Shown here one piece after another: positions 36,189 through 45,473 of a DNA stretch of 64,000 bases. The notes under the pieces are model-generated. The model worked only from the letters and a program-made list of their open reading frames with translations. It made no database searches and was not told the origin of the DNA. This DNA comes from Parahaliea mediterranea. Its GTDB lineage: Bacteria; Pseudomonadota; Gammaproteobacteria; Pseudomonadales; Halieaceae. The translations under genes were made by a program, and so were the position numbers. The stretch covers positions 62,001 to 126,000 of the forward strand of contig NZ_QEWO01000004.1 in NCBI RefSeq assembly GCF_003402235.1, in the 5' to 3' direction. Position 1 is the first letter of the stretch; each line of letters starts with the position of its first letter.

Positions 36189-37703
36189 ATGAATCTGGTC
36201 GAGACCATTGAAGCCTCAGCCGCAAAATATCCACGCAAGCCCATGCTGGTTGGCGAACACCGCCAGTGGACCTACGAGGAAGCCCTGGCGGCAAGTTGGG
36301 GGGCTGCCGCCTACCTGCGTTCGCTGGGCGTTAACCGCGGCGACACGGTTTGCATTCTATCGCTAAACATTCCGGAGTTCGTGATTACCATGATCGCGAT
36401 ATGGCGCCTAGGTGCGATCGTGGTGCCGGTGAACCACAAGCTGGCACCCGGGGAATGTGCCTATATCTTCGAGCACAGCAGTACAAAACTGGTACTCGCC
36501 TCGGAGACCTTGTTGTCGACAGCGCATGCTTCAGGCGCGAACGTTCAGGTCGTGGCGCTGAATGGGCCCGACAGCAACCCGGATGCGCTGTTCGCTCCAA
36601 AAACGCCAGCGGGCGAAGACCATATCTGTCAAGTGGATGGAGAGACGCCAGCGGAAATACTCTACACCTCAGGAACGACCGGCAAACCCAAGGGCTGTAT
36701 ACACACCCATCACAGCCTCCGCTCCACCGCAGTGCTGAGCGCGGTTGCGTTCAGTATGGTACCCACGGACCGGACCCTGATCGCCATGCCCATCTGGCAT
36801 GCAGCTCCGCTGAACAACTTCACGCTGAGTACGCTGTTCGTGGGAGGTACGCTGGTTCTGCTGCCAGAGTACGATCCCACAGTATTCGTCACCACGCTGG
36901 AGGAACAGCAGATATCTGTCTTCTTCGGCTCCCCGGTGTCATACACGCTGCCGTTGCACCTTCCCGGAGGCATCGTAGACTACAGCTTTGCATCGATACG
37001 CGCCTTTTTCTATGGCGGCGGACCAATCAGCGCGGAATTGAGCAGGGAACTCGCCATCGCCTACCGGTCAGATAACTTCTACCAGGTCTACGGCATGACC
37101 GAAACCGGCCCTGGCGGCACGCTGCTTTATCCACAGGAGCAGCAGGAAAAAGCCGGCTCGATCGGCAATGCGGCACAACCGGGAGTGGACCTTAAACTGG
37201 TGAAAGAAGATGGCAGTCCCGCCGCTGCTGGTGAGGTCGGTGAAATCTGGATCCGATCCGACGGTATGATGTCAGGCTACCTGAACGCCCCGGATGCCAC
37301 TGCACAGGCCGTGGACGGCCGTTGGTACAAATCGGGTGATCTCGCCAGGATAGACGACGACGGCTACATGTTCATCGTGGACCGCAAGAAAGACATGATC
37401 ATCACCGGTGGCGAAAACGTCTATTCCAAGGAGGTGGAAGACGCTCTCTACACCATTGACGGGGTTCAGGACTGCGCGGTAATCGGCGTTCCCCATCCCG
37501 AGTGGGGTGAGACCGTGGTCGCCGTAATCGTACCCGAAACCCCGGATTCCCTGGACCACAGCGCGATGCGCGACGCCCTTACAAGCAGACTTGCCGCCTA
37601 TAAGATTCCACGGCGTATACAGGAGATGAGCGCCCTGCCGCGAACGCCGACGGGAAAAATACAAAAACATGTAATTCGGGGTCTATTGGAAGAGCAGACG
37701 TGA
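36189..37703 (+). CDS. AMP-dependent acyl-CoA synthetase (ANL superfamily)
   Basis: A 504-residue adenylating enzyme. The P-loop YTSGTTGKPKG, the aromatic motif YGMTETGPGG, the adenylate motif YKSGDLARIDDDGY and the CoA-ligase core RKKDMIITGGENVYSKEVE are intact, with the catalytic Lys in PRTPTGKIQK. It activates a carboxylic acid as acyl-AMP and then forms the CoA thioester. GGGAGA precedes ATG 36189. Together with the AidB-like dehydrogenase it probably starts degradation of an imported acid. Chain length and structure of the substrate are unknown. Confidence 0.92.
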   Translation: MNLVETIEASAAKYPRKPMLVGEHRQWTYEEALAASWGAAAYLRSLGVNRGDTVCILSLNIPEFVITMIAIWRLGAIVVPVNHKLAPGECAYIFEHSSTKLVLASETLLSTAHASGANVQVVALNGPDSNPDALFAPKTPAGEDHICQVDGETPAEILYTSGTTGKPKGCIHTHHSLRSTAVLSAVAFSMVPTDRTLIAMPIWHAAPLNNFTLSTLFVGGTLVLLPEYDPTVFVTTLEEQQISVFFGSPVSYTLPLHLPGGIVDYSFASIRAFFYGGGPISAELSRELAIAYRSDNFYQVYGMTETGPGGTLLYPQEQQEKAGSIGNAAQPGVDLKLVKEDGSPAAAGEVGEIWIRSDGMMSGYLNAPDATAQAVDGRWYKSGDLARIDDDGYMFIVDRKKDMIITGGENVYSKEVEDALYTIDGVQDCAVIGVPHPEWGETVVAVIVPETPDSLDHSAMRDALTSRLAAYKIPRRIQEMSALPRTPTGKIQKHVIRGLLEEQT

Positions 37704-37917
37704 GAAAATTTCCAGCGTACACGATATATGTCACGCCCTGAATTTTAGGGTGAGGCCATCGTTGCTTGCGGAAAGATGATCTTTTTGTACAAGAATAAAG
37801 ATCGGCGGAAACATCTCTCAAGGACTGCGTATTCGTCGCAAAATTTCAGCTAGCGCGGCTTTACATGTGAATTTGGATCCAGCCAATTCCCACGGATCCG
37901 GCAACAAAAAAACCAGG
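37704..37917. other. Intergenic right end of the island
   Basis: 214 bp of lower GC content between the ligase and pgeF, which converge here. An inverted repeat GATCTTT / AAAGATC at 37778-37803 (12-base loop) may terminate the ligase transcript. GGATCC occurs twice (around 37876 and 37894). No gene was recognised and no direct repeat with the left boundary of the island was found by eye. Confidence 0.35.
37778..37803. repeat. 7-bp perfect inverted repeat after the acyl-CoA synthetase gene
   Basis: GATCTTT and AAAGATC are separated by 12 bases that contain the palindrome TTGTACAA. It may act as a transcription end or as a regulator site. It lies 75 bp after the ligase stop. Confidence 0.4.
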
Positions 37918-38658
37918 TCAGGCGAAACAAACCACCGACGCCATCCTGCCTGTCTTCCCATCCCTACGATAGGAATAGAATCGCGCTTCATCGCTGAAGG
38001 TACACAACCCGCCCCCGCTGATGGCGCTCACACCGACAGATTCAAGGCGCAATCGTGCCAACTGGTAGATATCCGCCAGAAAGTGCCCCTCCCGGGATGA
38101 GGGTGTAAAGCAACTGGCTGTCTCCTCACGCTGCGATAGAGCCGCACTGTTGTAAAAAGCCTCGCGCACTTCTGCACCCACCTCAAAGGCCGCCGGCCCG
38201 ATGGCCGGCCCAAACCAGGCCAGCAGGTCGCCCGGAGCGCAGGGCATGGCGGCCACGGTCGCCTCGAGCACGCCGGCCTGCAGGCCGCGCCAGCCGGCGT
38301 GGGCGGCGGCAACGCAGGTGGCGCCGCGATCGCAGAAGAGTACCGGCAGGCAGTCGGCGGTGAGCACGGCGCAGGCGATGTCCGGGTCGGTGCTGATGGC
38401 GGCGTCGGCCTCGGGCAGGCCGTGATCCCGGGCGGCCACGACGGTGGTGCCGTGAACCTGGTTCAACCACTGCACCTGTGTGCCGGCGCCCAGGTGGCGC
38501 TGCAAAACCGCCCGGTTGGCGGCCACATCGGCAGCGCTGTCACCAACGTGATGGCCGAGGTTCAGGCTGTCGAAGGGCGCGCGGGATTGCCCGCCGATAC
38601 GGGTGGTAGTGAAGGCGATAAGCCCTGCCGGCGCCGGCCAGTCGGCAGGGATGATCAC
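37918..38658 (-). CDS. pgeF: Peptidoglycan editing factor PgeF (laccase-domain YfiH protein)
   Basis: A 246-residue protein, close to the 243 of E. coli. The metal/active-site residues are in VHGTTVV, LTADCLPVLFC and AAHAGWRGLQAGVLEA. PgeF hydrolyses the misincorporated amide link of UDP-MurNAc-L-Ser so that peptidoglycan gets L-Ala; related proteins were earlier called polyphenol oxidases. Translation probably begins at GTG 38658, one base after the rluD stop, which gives the normal N-terminus IIPADWPAPAG. A longer start inside rluD is possible but would add unrelated residues. Confidence 0.9.
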   Translation of the reverse strand: MIIPADWPAPAGLIAFTTTRIGGQSRAPFDSLNLGHHVGDSAADVAANRAVLQRHLGAGTQVQWLNQVHGTTVVAARDHGLPEADAAISTDPDIACAVLTADCLPVLFCDRGATCVAAAHAGWRGLQAGVLEATVAAMPCAPGDLLAWFGPAIGPAAFEVGAEVREAFYNSAALSQREETASCFTPSSREGHFLADIYQLARLRLESVGVSAISGGGLCTFSDEARFYSYRRDGKTGRMASVVCFA

Positions 38659-38659
38659 C

Positions 38660-39634
38660 TCAGCTATCCCGCCCGGGGTTGGCCGGGTCATCTTCGGCCA
38701 GCACGGTGAGCAGGTCCTGGATGTCACTGGGCAGGGGGCATTCGAAGTGCATGGGCTCGCCGCTCTCGGGGTGCTCCAGGCCCAGGGCCTCGGCATGCAG
38801 GGCCTGGCGCCGGAAGTTGCGCAGGGTATCGATCAAGCGCTGGGAGGCGCCCTTGGGAATGCGCGGGCGGCCGCCGTACACCGGGTCGCCGATCAGGGGG
38901 TACTTGCGGTGGGCCATGTGCACGCGAATCTGGTGGGTGCGGCCGGTTTCCAGGTTGACGGCAATGCGGGTGTGGTGGCCAAAGCGTTTGGCGATGCGGT
39001 AGTGGGTGACGGCGGGTTTGCCACCAAAGGACAGCACGGCCATTTTTTTGCGCGAACGCGGGTGGCGCCCCATGGGCGCATCGATGGTGCCGCCGCCGGT
39101 CATGGCGCCAATGCACACGGCGCAGTACTGGCGCTTGACGGTGCGAGCCTGCAGTTGATCCACCAGATCATGGTGCGCCTGCAGGGTTTTGGCGGCCACC
39201 ATCAGGCCGGAGGTTTCCATGTCCAGACGGTGGACAATGCCCCCGCGCGGCAACTGGGCCATGGCCGGTGCGTGGTTCAGCAGGGCGTTGACCAGGGTGC
39301 CGTCGGCGTGGCCGGCGGCGGGGTGTACCACCAGCCCCGCGGGCTTGTTCAGCACCAGTATGCTGTCGTCTTCATAAACGATGTCCAGGTCGATGGGCTG
39401 GGGCTCCCAGCTCACTTCGTCCTGCAACTCGGCGCTGAGGCTGAGTTGGCCGCCTTCGCGCACTTTGTCCCGGGGCCGGCAGGCGCTGCCATCCAGCAGC
39501 AACTCGCCACGCTTTATCCAGCTCTGCAGGCGGGACCGGGAGAAATCGGGAAAAAGCTGTGCCGCGGCGGCATCGAGCCGCTCGCCGTCCAGTTCGGCCG
39601 GTATGGTGGCCTGTTCGCGGATGGTGTCCGCCAT
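38660..39634 (-). CDS. rluD: 23S rRNA pseudouridine synthase RluD
   Basis: A 324-residue synthase (E. coli 326). The N-terminal S4 RNA-binding domain (ERLDAAAAQLFPDFSRSRLQ) is followed by the catalytic domain with the nucleophile Asp in HRLDMETSGL. It modifies positions 1911, 1915 and 1917 of helix 69 in 23S rRNA. I chose ATG 39634 (MADTIREQATIP) rather than the upstream ATG, which would add 33 unrelated residues. It is divergent from bamD and coupled with pgeF, the order known from E. coli. Confidence 0.94.
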   Translation of the reverse strand: MADTIREQATIPAELDGERLDAAAAQLFPDFSRSRLQSWIKRGELLLDGSACRPRDKVREGGQLSLSAELQDEVSWEPQPIDLDIVYEDDSILVLNKPAGLVVHPAAGHADGTLVNALLNHAPAMAQLPRGGIVHRLDMETSGLMVAAKTLQAHHDLVDQLQARTVKRQYCAVCIGAMTGGGTIDAPMGRHPRSRKKMAVLSFGGKPAVTHYRIAKRFGHHTRIAVNLETGRTHQIRVHMAHRKYPLIGDPVYGGRPRIPKGASQRLIDTLRNFRRQALHAEALGLEHPESGEPMHFECPLPSDIQDLLTVLAEDDPANPGRDS

Positions 39635-39769
39635 CTGTCTACCTGCTGTTGTACGGGCCGCCGGGCGGCCGGAATGGGGACAACGGGTGCCCTGTTTAAG
39701 CCCTTGCGCCTCTGTGGTTAAATACGCCACCACAGTCCCGTCAAGTCTAACACGCGAGCGGTTGCCAAC

Positions 39770-40654
39770 TTGTTGAAATCACTGAAAATCATTGCCCCCA
39801 TCCTGCTGGCGGGGGCGCTTGCCGCCTGCTCCGGCAACGACGGCCCCGATATCGCCGCCGACGCCGGCGAGCAACAGATGTACGAGGAGGCCCAGCGCTA
39901 CCTCAACAACAGCAACTACGACCTGGCGGTGCGCAGCCTGCAGTTGCTGGAGTCCCGCTACCCCTTTGGCAAATACGCCGAGCAGTCGCAGCTGGAAATC
40001 ATCTACGCCCACTACGGCGCCTACGAGCACGAGGCGGCGGTGGAAGCCGCAGACCGCTTTATCCGCCTGCACCCCCAGCACCCCAACGTGGATTACGCCT
40101 ACTACATGAAGGGCCTGGCGGCCTACACTGGCGGCCAGGACATCTTCGCGCGCTTTTTGCCCACCGACGACACCAAGCGTGATACCAGCCAGGCCAAGGA
40201 GGCCTTCGCCGAGTTCGCCCAACTGGTGTCCCGCTTCCCCGCCAGCCCCTACGCCGCCGACGCCCGGGCCCGCATGGTCTACCTGCGCAACCTGCTGGCG
40301 CGCAACGAGATCAACGTGGCCAACTACTACTTCCGCCGCGGCGCCTACCTGGCGGCGGCCAACCGCGGCCGCTATGTGGTAGAGCACTTCCAGCACACCC
40401 CCGCCGTTGCCGACGGCCTGGCGGTGATGGCCCAGGGCTACATTCTGCTGGGGATGACCGACCTGGCCCAGGATGCCCTGGACGTGCTGGTGCTGAACTA
40501 CCCGGACCACCCCTCGCTGGACAAGAACGGCGAGTTCAAAAGCTCCTTTACTCTGGAAGGTGTGCAGCGCTCCTGGGTCAACAAGGCCACCTTCGGCCTG
40601 TTTGACCCGCCCGAGCCGCCGCAATTCGACAGCCGGGAGCAGTACGAGGGCTAG
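39770..40654 (+). CDS. bamD: Outer-membrane assembly lipoprotein BamD
   Basis: A 294-residue lipoprotein with lipobox LAAC (lipidated Cys20) after a short signal peptide. It contains the TPR repeats of Bam[38 protein letters not shown] and later helices. BamD is essential for folding beta-barrels through the BAM complex at the inner face of the outer membrane. The start is TTG (39770; a second TTG follows), so translation may be modest. The protein is about 50 residues longer than E. coli BamD, with a tail [13 protein letters not shown]. It is divergent from rluD as in enterics. Confidence 0.93.
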   Translation: MLKSLKIIAPILLAGALAACSGNDGPDIAADAGEQQMYEEAQRYLNNSNYDLAVRSLQLLESRYPFGKYAEQSQLEIIYAHYGAYEHEAAVEAADRFIRLHPQHPNVDYAYYMKGLAAYTGGQDIFARFLPTDDTKRDTSQAKEAFAEFAQLVSRFPASPYAADARARMVYLRNLLARNEINVANYYFRRGAYLAAANRGRYVVEHFQHTPAVADGLAVMAQGYILLGMTDLAQDALDVLVLNYPDHPSLDKNGEFKSSFTLEGVQRSWVNKATFGLFDPPEPPQFDSREQYEG

Positions 40655-40655
40655 G

Positions 40656-40673
40656 CGGGCATCCGCCAGCCCG
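40656..40673. terminator. Hairpin between convergent bamD and nadE
   Basis: CGGGC and GCCCG pair around an 8-base loop in the 20-bp gap between the two stop codons. No T tract is present. Confidence 0.35.
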
Positions 40674-40674
40674 G

Positions 40675-42306
40675 TTAATCCCCCAACGTCCAGCCCGAGG
40701 TGATCGGGTAGCGGCGGTCGCGGCCGAAACCGCGCTGGGTGATGCGCACCCCGATGGGCGCCTGCCGGCGCTTGTATTCGTTGAGGTCCACCAGCCGCAG
40801 CACACGGTGCACGTCGTCGGCGTCCATGCCGGCGGCAATGATGGCCGAGGCGCTGCAGTCCTGCTCCACGTACATGGCCAGAATGCGATCCAGCACGTCG
40901 TACTCGGGCAGGCTGTCCTGGTCCTTCTGGTCGGGGCGCAGCTCCGCTGACGGCGGCCGTTCAATCACCCGCTCGGGAATGCACGGGCCCAGGCTGTTGC
41001 GATAGCGGCACAGCTCGTAAACCAGGGTTTTGGGCACATCCTTGAGCACGTCAAAGCCGCCGGCCATGTCGCCGTACAGGGTGGAATAACCCACCGCCAG
41101 TTCGCTCTTGTTGCCGGTGGTGAGCACCAGCAGGCCCTTCTTGTTGGAGATGGACATCAGCACCACGCCACGGCAGCGAGCCTGCAGGTTTTCCTCGGTG
41201 GTGTCCGGCGCCAGGCCGGCGAACTCCCCGGCCAGTGAGGCCATGAAGGCTTCGTACATGGGCTCAATGGAAATGACCTTGTGCTTCACTCCCAGGGTGC
41301 GGGACTGCTCGGCGGCATCCTCCACACTCATCTGCGAGGTGTAGCGGAATGGCATCATCACCGCTTCCACCCGCTCGGGGCCGAGGGCGTCCACCGCCAC
41401 CGCCAGGGTCAGGGCCGAATCCACACCGCCGGACAGGCCGAGCACCACACCGCGGAAGCGGTTTTTGTTCACGTAGTCACGCACCCCCAGCACTAGGGCA
41501 TGCCAGGTGGCCGCCAGCTCGTCCAGCGGCGGCGCCACGTCCAGGCCACTGAAGGCCACGTCGCCATCGGCGCAGCTGGCCTGCAGCCAGTATTCACCCT
41601 CATCGAAGTTGGGCGCGGCGGCGCACACCTCGCCGCTGGCCGACACAGCGAAGGAGCCGCCGTCAAACACCAGTTCATCCTGCCCGCCCACCTGATTCAC
41701 ATACACAATGGGCAGGCTCGCCGCCCGAGCGCGCTCGCCAACCAGGCGCCAGCGCTCGTCGCGCTTGCCGCGATGGTAGGGGGATGAGTTGATATTGATC
41801 ATCAGCTGCGCGCCGGCATCGGCCACCTGGCGGGTGGGGCCGGGCTCCCAGATATCTTCACAGATGGTGAGGCCCACCCGAACGCCCTGGATGTCCACTA
41901 CGCAGGGGGCGTCGCCGGTCTGGAAGTAGCGCTTTTCGTCGAACACCTGGTAGTTAGGCAGACACTGCTTGCGGTACTCGGCCACCACGCGACCGCGGTG
42001 CAACACCCCCGCCACGTTGTACAGGGCGCCGGCAATACGCTGGGGGTAACCCAGCACAATCCAGCCATCGCCTGACATGGCGTTGCAGATTTGCTCCAGC
42101 GCCTTGGCCACGCGGATTTCAATGCTCGGGCGCAGCAGCAGATCCTCCGGCGGATAGCCACTCAGGGTCAACTCCGGGAACACCACCACGGGCGCGGCAC
42201 AGTTGGCCTCTGCCCGCTTGAGGGTGTCGATTACCTTTTCGGTATTGACCTCAAAGCCCCCTACCAGGGTGTTCATCTGGGCCATCAGGATATTCAGGGT
42301 TGTCAT
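40675..42306 (-). CDS. nadE: Glutamine-dependent NAD(+) synthase
   Basis: A 543-residue two-domain enzyme. The N-terminal nitrilase-type glutaminase has the triad Glu45 (VVFPELTLSGY), Lys113 (RKQCLPNYQV) and Cys149 (LTICEDIWEP). The C-terminal synthase domain has the ATP-binding P-loop GLSGGVDSALTLAVAV. Ammonia released from glutamine converts deamido-NAD to NAD, the last step of de novo NAD synthesis. The length matches the glutamine-dependent class, not the short ammonia-dependent one. It is convergent with bamD and divergent from pilS. Confidence 0.95.
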   Translation of the reverse strand: MTTLNILMAQMNTLVGGFEVNTEKVIDTLKRAEANCAAPVVVFPELTLSGYPPEDLLLRPSIEIRVAKALEQICNAMSGDGWIVLGYPQRIAGALYNVAGVLHRGRVVAEYRKQCLPNYQVFDEKRYFQTGDAPCVVDIQGVRVGLTICEDIWEPGPTRQVADAGAQLMININSSPYHRGKRDERWRLVGERARAASLPIVYVNQVGGQDELVFDGGSFAVSASGEVCAAAPNFDEGEYWLQASCADGDVAFSGLDVAPPLDELAATWHALVLGVRDYVNKNRFRGVVLGLSGGVDSALTLAVAVDALGPERVEAVMMPFRYTSQMSVEDAAEQSRTLGVKHKVISIEPMYEAFMASLAGEFAGLAPDTTEENLQARCRGVVLMSISNKKGLLVLTTGNKSELAVGYSTLYGDMAGGFDVLKDVPKTLVYELCRYRNSLGPCIPERVIERPPSAELRPDQKDQDSLPEYDVLDRILAMYVEQDCSASAIIAAGMDADDVHRVLRLVDLNEYKRRQAPIGVRITQRGFGRDRRYPITSGWTLGD

Positions 42307-42461
42307 GCTGCCTCTGCCGGTACCGCGCCAGGGGCGTATTCTCCGGGAAAGCGCTGGCCATCGCCAGCCCCGGCCCGGCGTATCAACACAGCCGCGCCCG
42401 GTGCTGGTACACTGGCGCCGGCTGCCCCGAGCCGCCCCACTACAACAACAACGGTGCCCTC

Positions 42462-44087
42462 GTGAACCGGCCAGCCATTCTCACCAACCCCCTCAATCAC
42501 AGCAGCAACCGGCAGAACACCACCCTGTTCCGCATCTATGTGGCCTATCGCTCGCTGCTGTCAGTGGTGTTGCTGGTGATGCTGATCAGCCCCAATACGC
42601 GGCAGCTGGTGGGTGGGGTCAACCCTTCTCTCTACCTGTTCGTATCCATCGCCTACGTTGCCACCAGCGTGGTATTGATGGGCTCGCTGTCGGCCAGCTG
42701 GCATCTCAACCGGCGTTTTCTGTTCCTGGTGTTCCTGGTCGATATCGGCGCCATCATCCTGCTCTCCGATGCCAGTGGCGGAATGATCAGCGGCCTGCCG
42801 GTGCTGCTGGTGATCACCGTGGCCGCCAGCGCGGTGATGATCAGCCACCGCACCCTCGCCACGCTGGTGGCGGCGCTGGCGGTGCTGGCGATACTGCTGG
42901 ACACGGTGCGCCTGATCAGCATCGGCAAGCTGGATATCAATGCCCTGTTTCCCGCTGGCCTGCTGGGCCTGCTGCTGTTTGGGGTATCCGTGCTGGTACA
43001 GGGCATTGCCCTTCGGCTGGGGCGGGCGGAGGAACTGGCCCGCACCCGCGCCAGCGATCTCTATAACCTGCAGCGCCTCAATGAGCAGATTGTGCAGCAC
43101 ATGCAGACCGGCATTCTGCTGGTGGCCGGCGACGGCCGGGTGCGGGTCATGAACAAGGCCGCCAGCACCCTGCTGGCCCCGGAGCGGCCGGTGGCGGTGG
43201 AACAGGGCCGGCAGCTGGCGGAGTACAGCGAAGACCTGGCCCTGCAATACGCCCACTGGCGCGACAGCGGCCTGCACCGGGCACAGCCCTTTCAGGTGCA
43301 GGAGGGCGCGCCGCCGGTGATCGCCCACTTTCGCGAACTGCAGCCCGGCAACGACGGTGAAGCGCTGATTTTTGTGGAGGACTACACGCCGGTCACCCAG
43401 TACGCCCAGGCCCTGAAACTCACCTCCCTTGGCCGCCTCACCGCCAGTATTGCCCACGAGATTCGCAACCCGCTGGGCGCCATCAGCCACGCCGCGCAGC
43501 TGCTGCGGGAGTCGCCCTCGCTGGACACTAGCGACCAACGCCTGGCCGACATCATTCAGGAGAACAGCCTGCGGGTGAACCAGATTGTGGAAAGCGTCAT
43601 GCAGATTTCCCGCCGCGAGCCGCCCAAGCCGGAATACCTGCTGCTGGCCGACTGGCTGGCAAAATTCATCGGCGACTACCTGGACACCCTCAACCGCCCG
43701 GCCAGCGTTACCGTCAACTGCCCCTACCGCGACCTGCTGGTGGAGTTCGACCCAGAAAACCTGCGCCGGGTACTGGGCAATCTGCTGGACAACGCCCTGC
43801 GCCACAGCCGCATGGCCACCGGCAGCGAATGCGCCCACATTGAAGTGGCACTGGATTTCCAGACTACCCAGTGTTTCATCGATGTCATCGACGAAGGCCA
43901 CGGCGTGCCCCCGGGGGATCGCGGTAAACTCTTCGAACCGTTCTTCACCACCGTGGAATCCGGCAGCGGAATGGGACTCTACCTGTGCAAAGAACTGTGT
44001 GAAATCAACAATGCCGCCCTCAACTACCAGCCCACGGACAGTGGTGCCAGCCGCTTCCGCCTGGCGCTGAACAAACGCGCCTTATAG
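42462..44087 (+). CDS. pilS: Sensor histidine kinase PilS of the type IV pilus two-component system
   Basis: A 541-residue kinase. About six N-terminal helices (YRSLLSVVLLVMLI to LLGLLLFGVSVLV) are followed by a PAS-like region (MQTGILLVAGDGRVRVMN), the phospho-accepting His332 in SIAHEIRNPLG and an HATPase domain (NLLDNALRHS, DEGHGVPPGDRGKLFEPFFT). In Pseudomonas PilS senses PilA levels in the membrane and phosphorylates PilR. GTG 42462 fits the family start; the upstream region also reads open but is not conserved. It stands nine bases before pilR, in one operon. Confidence 0.93.
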   Translation: MNRPAILTNPLNHSSNRQNTTLFRIYVAYRSLLSVVLLVMLISPNTRQLVGGVNPSLYLFVSIAYVATSVVLMGSLSASWHLNRRFLFLVFLVDIGAIILLSDASGGMISGLPVLLVITVAASAVMISHRTLATLVAALAVLAILLDTVRLISIGKLDINALFPAGLLGLLLFGVSVLVQGIALRLGRAEELARTRASDLYNLQRLNEQIVQHMQTGILLVAGDGRVRVMNKAASTLLAPERPVAVEQGRQLAEYSEDLALQYAHWRDSGLHRAQPFQVQEGAPPVIAHFRELQPGNDGEALIFVEDYTPVTQYAQALKLTSLGRLTASIAHEIRNPLGAISHAAQLLRESPSLDTSDQRLADIIQENSLRVNQIVESVMQISRREPPKPEYLLLADWLAKFIGDYLDTLNRPASVTVNCPYRDLLVEFDPENLRRVLGNLLDNALRHSRMATGSECAHIEVALDFQTTQCFIDVIDEGHGVPPGDRGKLFEPFFTTVESGSGMGLYLCKELCEINNAALNYQPTDSGASRFRLALNKRAL

Positions 44088-44096
44088 ACTGGATCG

Positions 44097-45470
44097 ATGA
44101 AGCAAACTGTACTCATTGTCGATGACGAACCGGCCATCCGGGAACTGCTGGACATCACCCTGAGCCGCATGGGCCTGGCCACCATCAGCGCCGCCACTCT
44201 CGGCGAAGCCCAGCGCCAGTTGCGCGCGTCCCCGCCCAATCTGTGCCTGACCGACATGCGCCTGCCCGATGGCAACGGTATCAGCCTGGTGGAAACCATC
44301 GCCGCCGACTTTCCCCAGGTGCCGGTGGCCATGATCACCGCCCATGGCAGTGTGGAAACCGCCATCACCGCCCTCAAGGCCGGCGCCTTCGACTTCATCA
44401 GCAAGCCCATTGAACTGGAGCGCCTGCGCAACCTGGTCAGCACCGCCCTGCGCATGGCCGATGCCAGCCACGACCCCGCCCAGGCCGCCACCCCGGAGCG
44501 CGGACAGGAACTGATCGGCACCAGTGCCGCCATCACCACCCTGCGCCAGCAGGCCCTGAAGCTGGCCCGCAGCCAGGCGCCGGTACACATTCAGGGGGAG
44601 TCCGGCAGTGGCAAGGAAGTGGTGGCACGGCTGATCCACAACCACGGCCCCCGGGCAGCGGCGCCCTTTGTGGCGGTGAACTGTGGCGCCATTCCCCACG
44701 AGTTGATGGAGAGCGAGCTGTTTGGCCATGTAAAAGGCAGCTTTACCGGCGCCAACCGGGACAAGCCGGGGCTGTTCCAAGCCGCCGAGGGCGGCACCCT
44801 GTTTCTTGACGAGGTGGCCGATCTGCCGCTGGCCATGCAGGTGAAGCTGCTGCGCGCCATTCAGGAGAAGGCTGTGCGACCGGTGGGCAGCAGTGAGGAA
44901 GTAGCCACCGATGTACGGGTGCTGAGCGCCACCCACCGCAACCTGGCCCGGGAGGTGGAAGCCGGGCGTTTTCGCAACGACCTGTACTACCGCATCAACG
45001 TCATCGACGTGCACGTGCCACCCCTGCGGGAGCGGCTGGACGACCTGCCCGCGCTGGTGGAGCGGATTATCCAGCGCATTGCCGGCGACGGTGACGGGCG
45101 GCCGCAGCTGCGCGATGGCGCACTTACCGCCATGCGCAACTACGACTTTCCGGGCAACGTGCGTGAGCTGGAGAACATCCTGGAGCGCGCCTGGGCCCTG
45201 AGCGACGGCGAGTACATCAGCGCCGACGACCTGCAGCTGAACCTGCGCCCACCCGCCACGCCAGCCAAAGCGGCGCGGGAGATGGGCGCGGGCATAGACT
45301 TTGAGGCCGCCCTTGGCGACCTGGAAGGCTACCTGGAAGACGTGGAGCGGCAAATCATCAGCGCCGCACTGGAACAGTGCCGCTGGAACAAGACCGCCAC
45401 CGCCAAATTGCTGGGCATCAGTTTCCGCAGCCTGCGCTACCGGCTGCAAAAGCTGAAGCTCGACGAGTAG
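44097..45470 (+). CDS. pilR: Sigma-54-dependent response regulator PilR
   Basis: 457 residues. The receiver has the phosphorylation site Asp53 in LTDMRLPDGNG and acidic Asp9-Asp10 in VDDEPAI. The central AAA+ domain has Walker A GESGSGKEVV and the sigma-54 contact loop reads GSFTGA instead of GAFTGA. Walker B is GGTLFLDEV. A Fis-type HTH ends the protein (CRWNKTATAKLLGISFRS). With PilS it activates pilA and other sigma-54-dependent genes. The stop is three bases from the convergent pilE gene. Confidence 0.94.
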   Translation: MKQTVLIVDDEPAIRELLDITLSRMGLATISAATLGEAQRQLRASPPNLCLTDMRLPDGNGISLVETIAADFPQVPVAMITAHGSVETAITALKAGAFDFISKPIELERLRNLVSTALRMADASHDPAQAATPERGQELIGTSAAITTLRQQALKLARSQAPVHIQGESGSGKEVVARLIHNHGPRAAAPFVAVNCGAIPHELMESELFGHVKGSFTGANRDKPGLFQAAEGGTLFLDEVADLPLAMQVKLLRAIQEKAVRPVGSSEEVATDVRVLSATHRNLAREVEAGRFRNDLYYRINVIDVHVPPLRERLDDLPALVERIIQRIAGDGDGRPQLRDGALTAMRNYDFPGNVRELENILERAWALSDGEYISADDLQLNLRPPATPAKAAREMGAGIDFEAALGDLEGYLEDVERQIISAALEQCRWNKTATAKLLGISFRSLRYRLQKLKLDE

Positions 45471-45473
45471 CGA

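Noticed and set aside
42561-45449. Open frames opposite pilS and pilR
   Set aside because: His/Gln/Gly-rich antisense products without domains; pilS and pilR are unambiguous.
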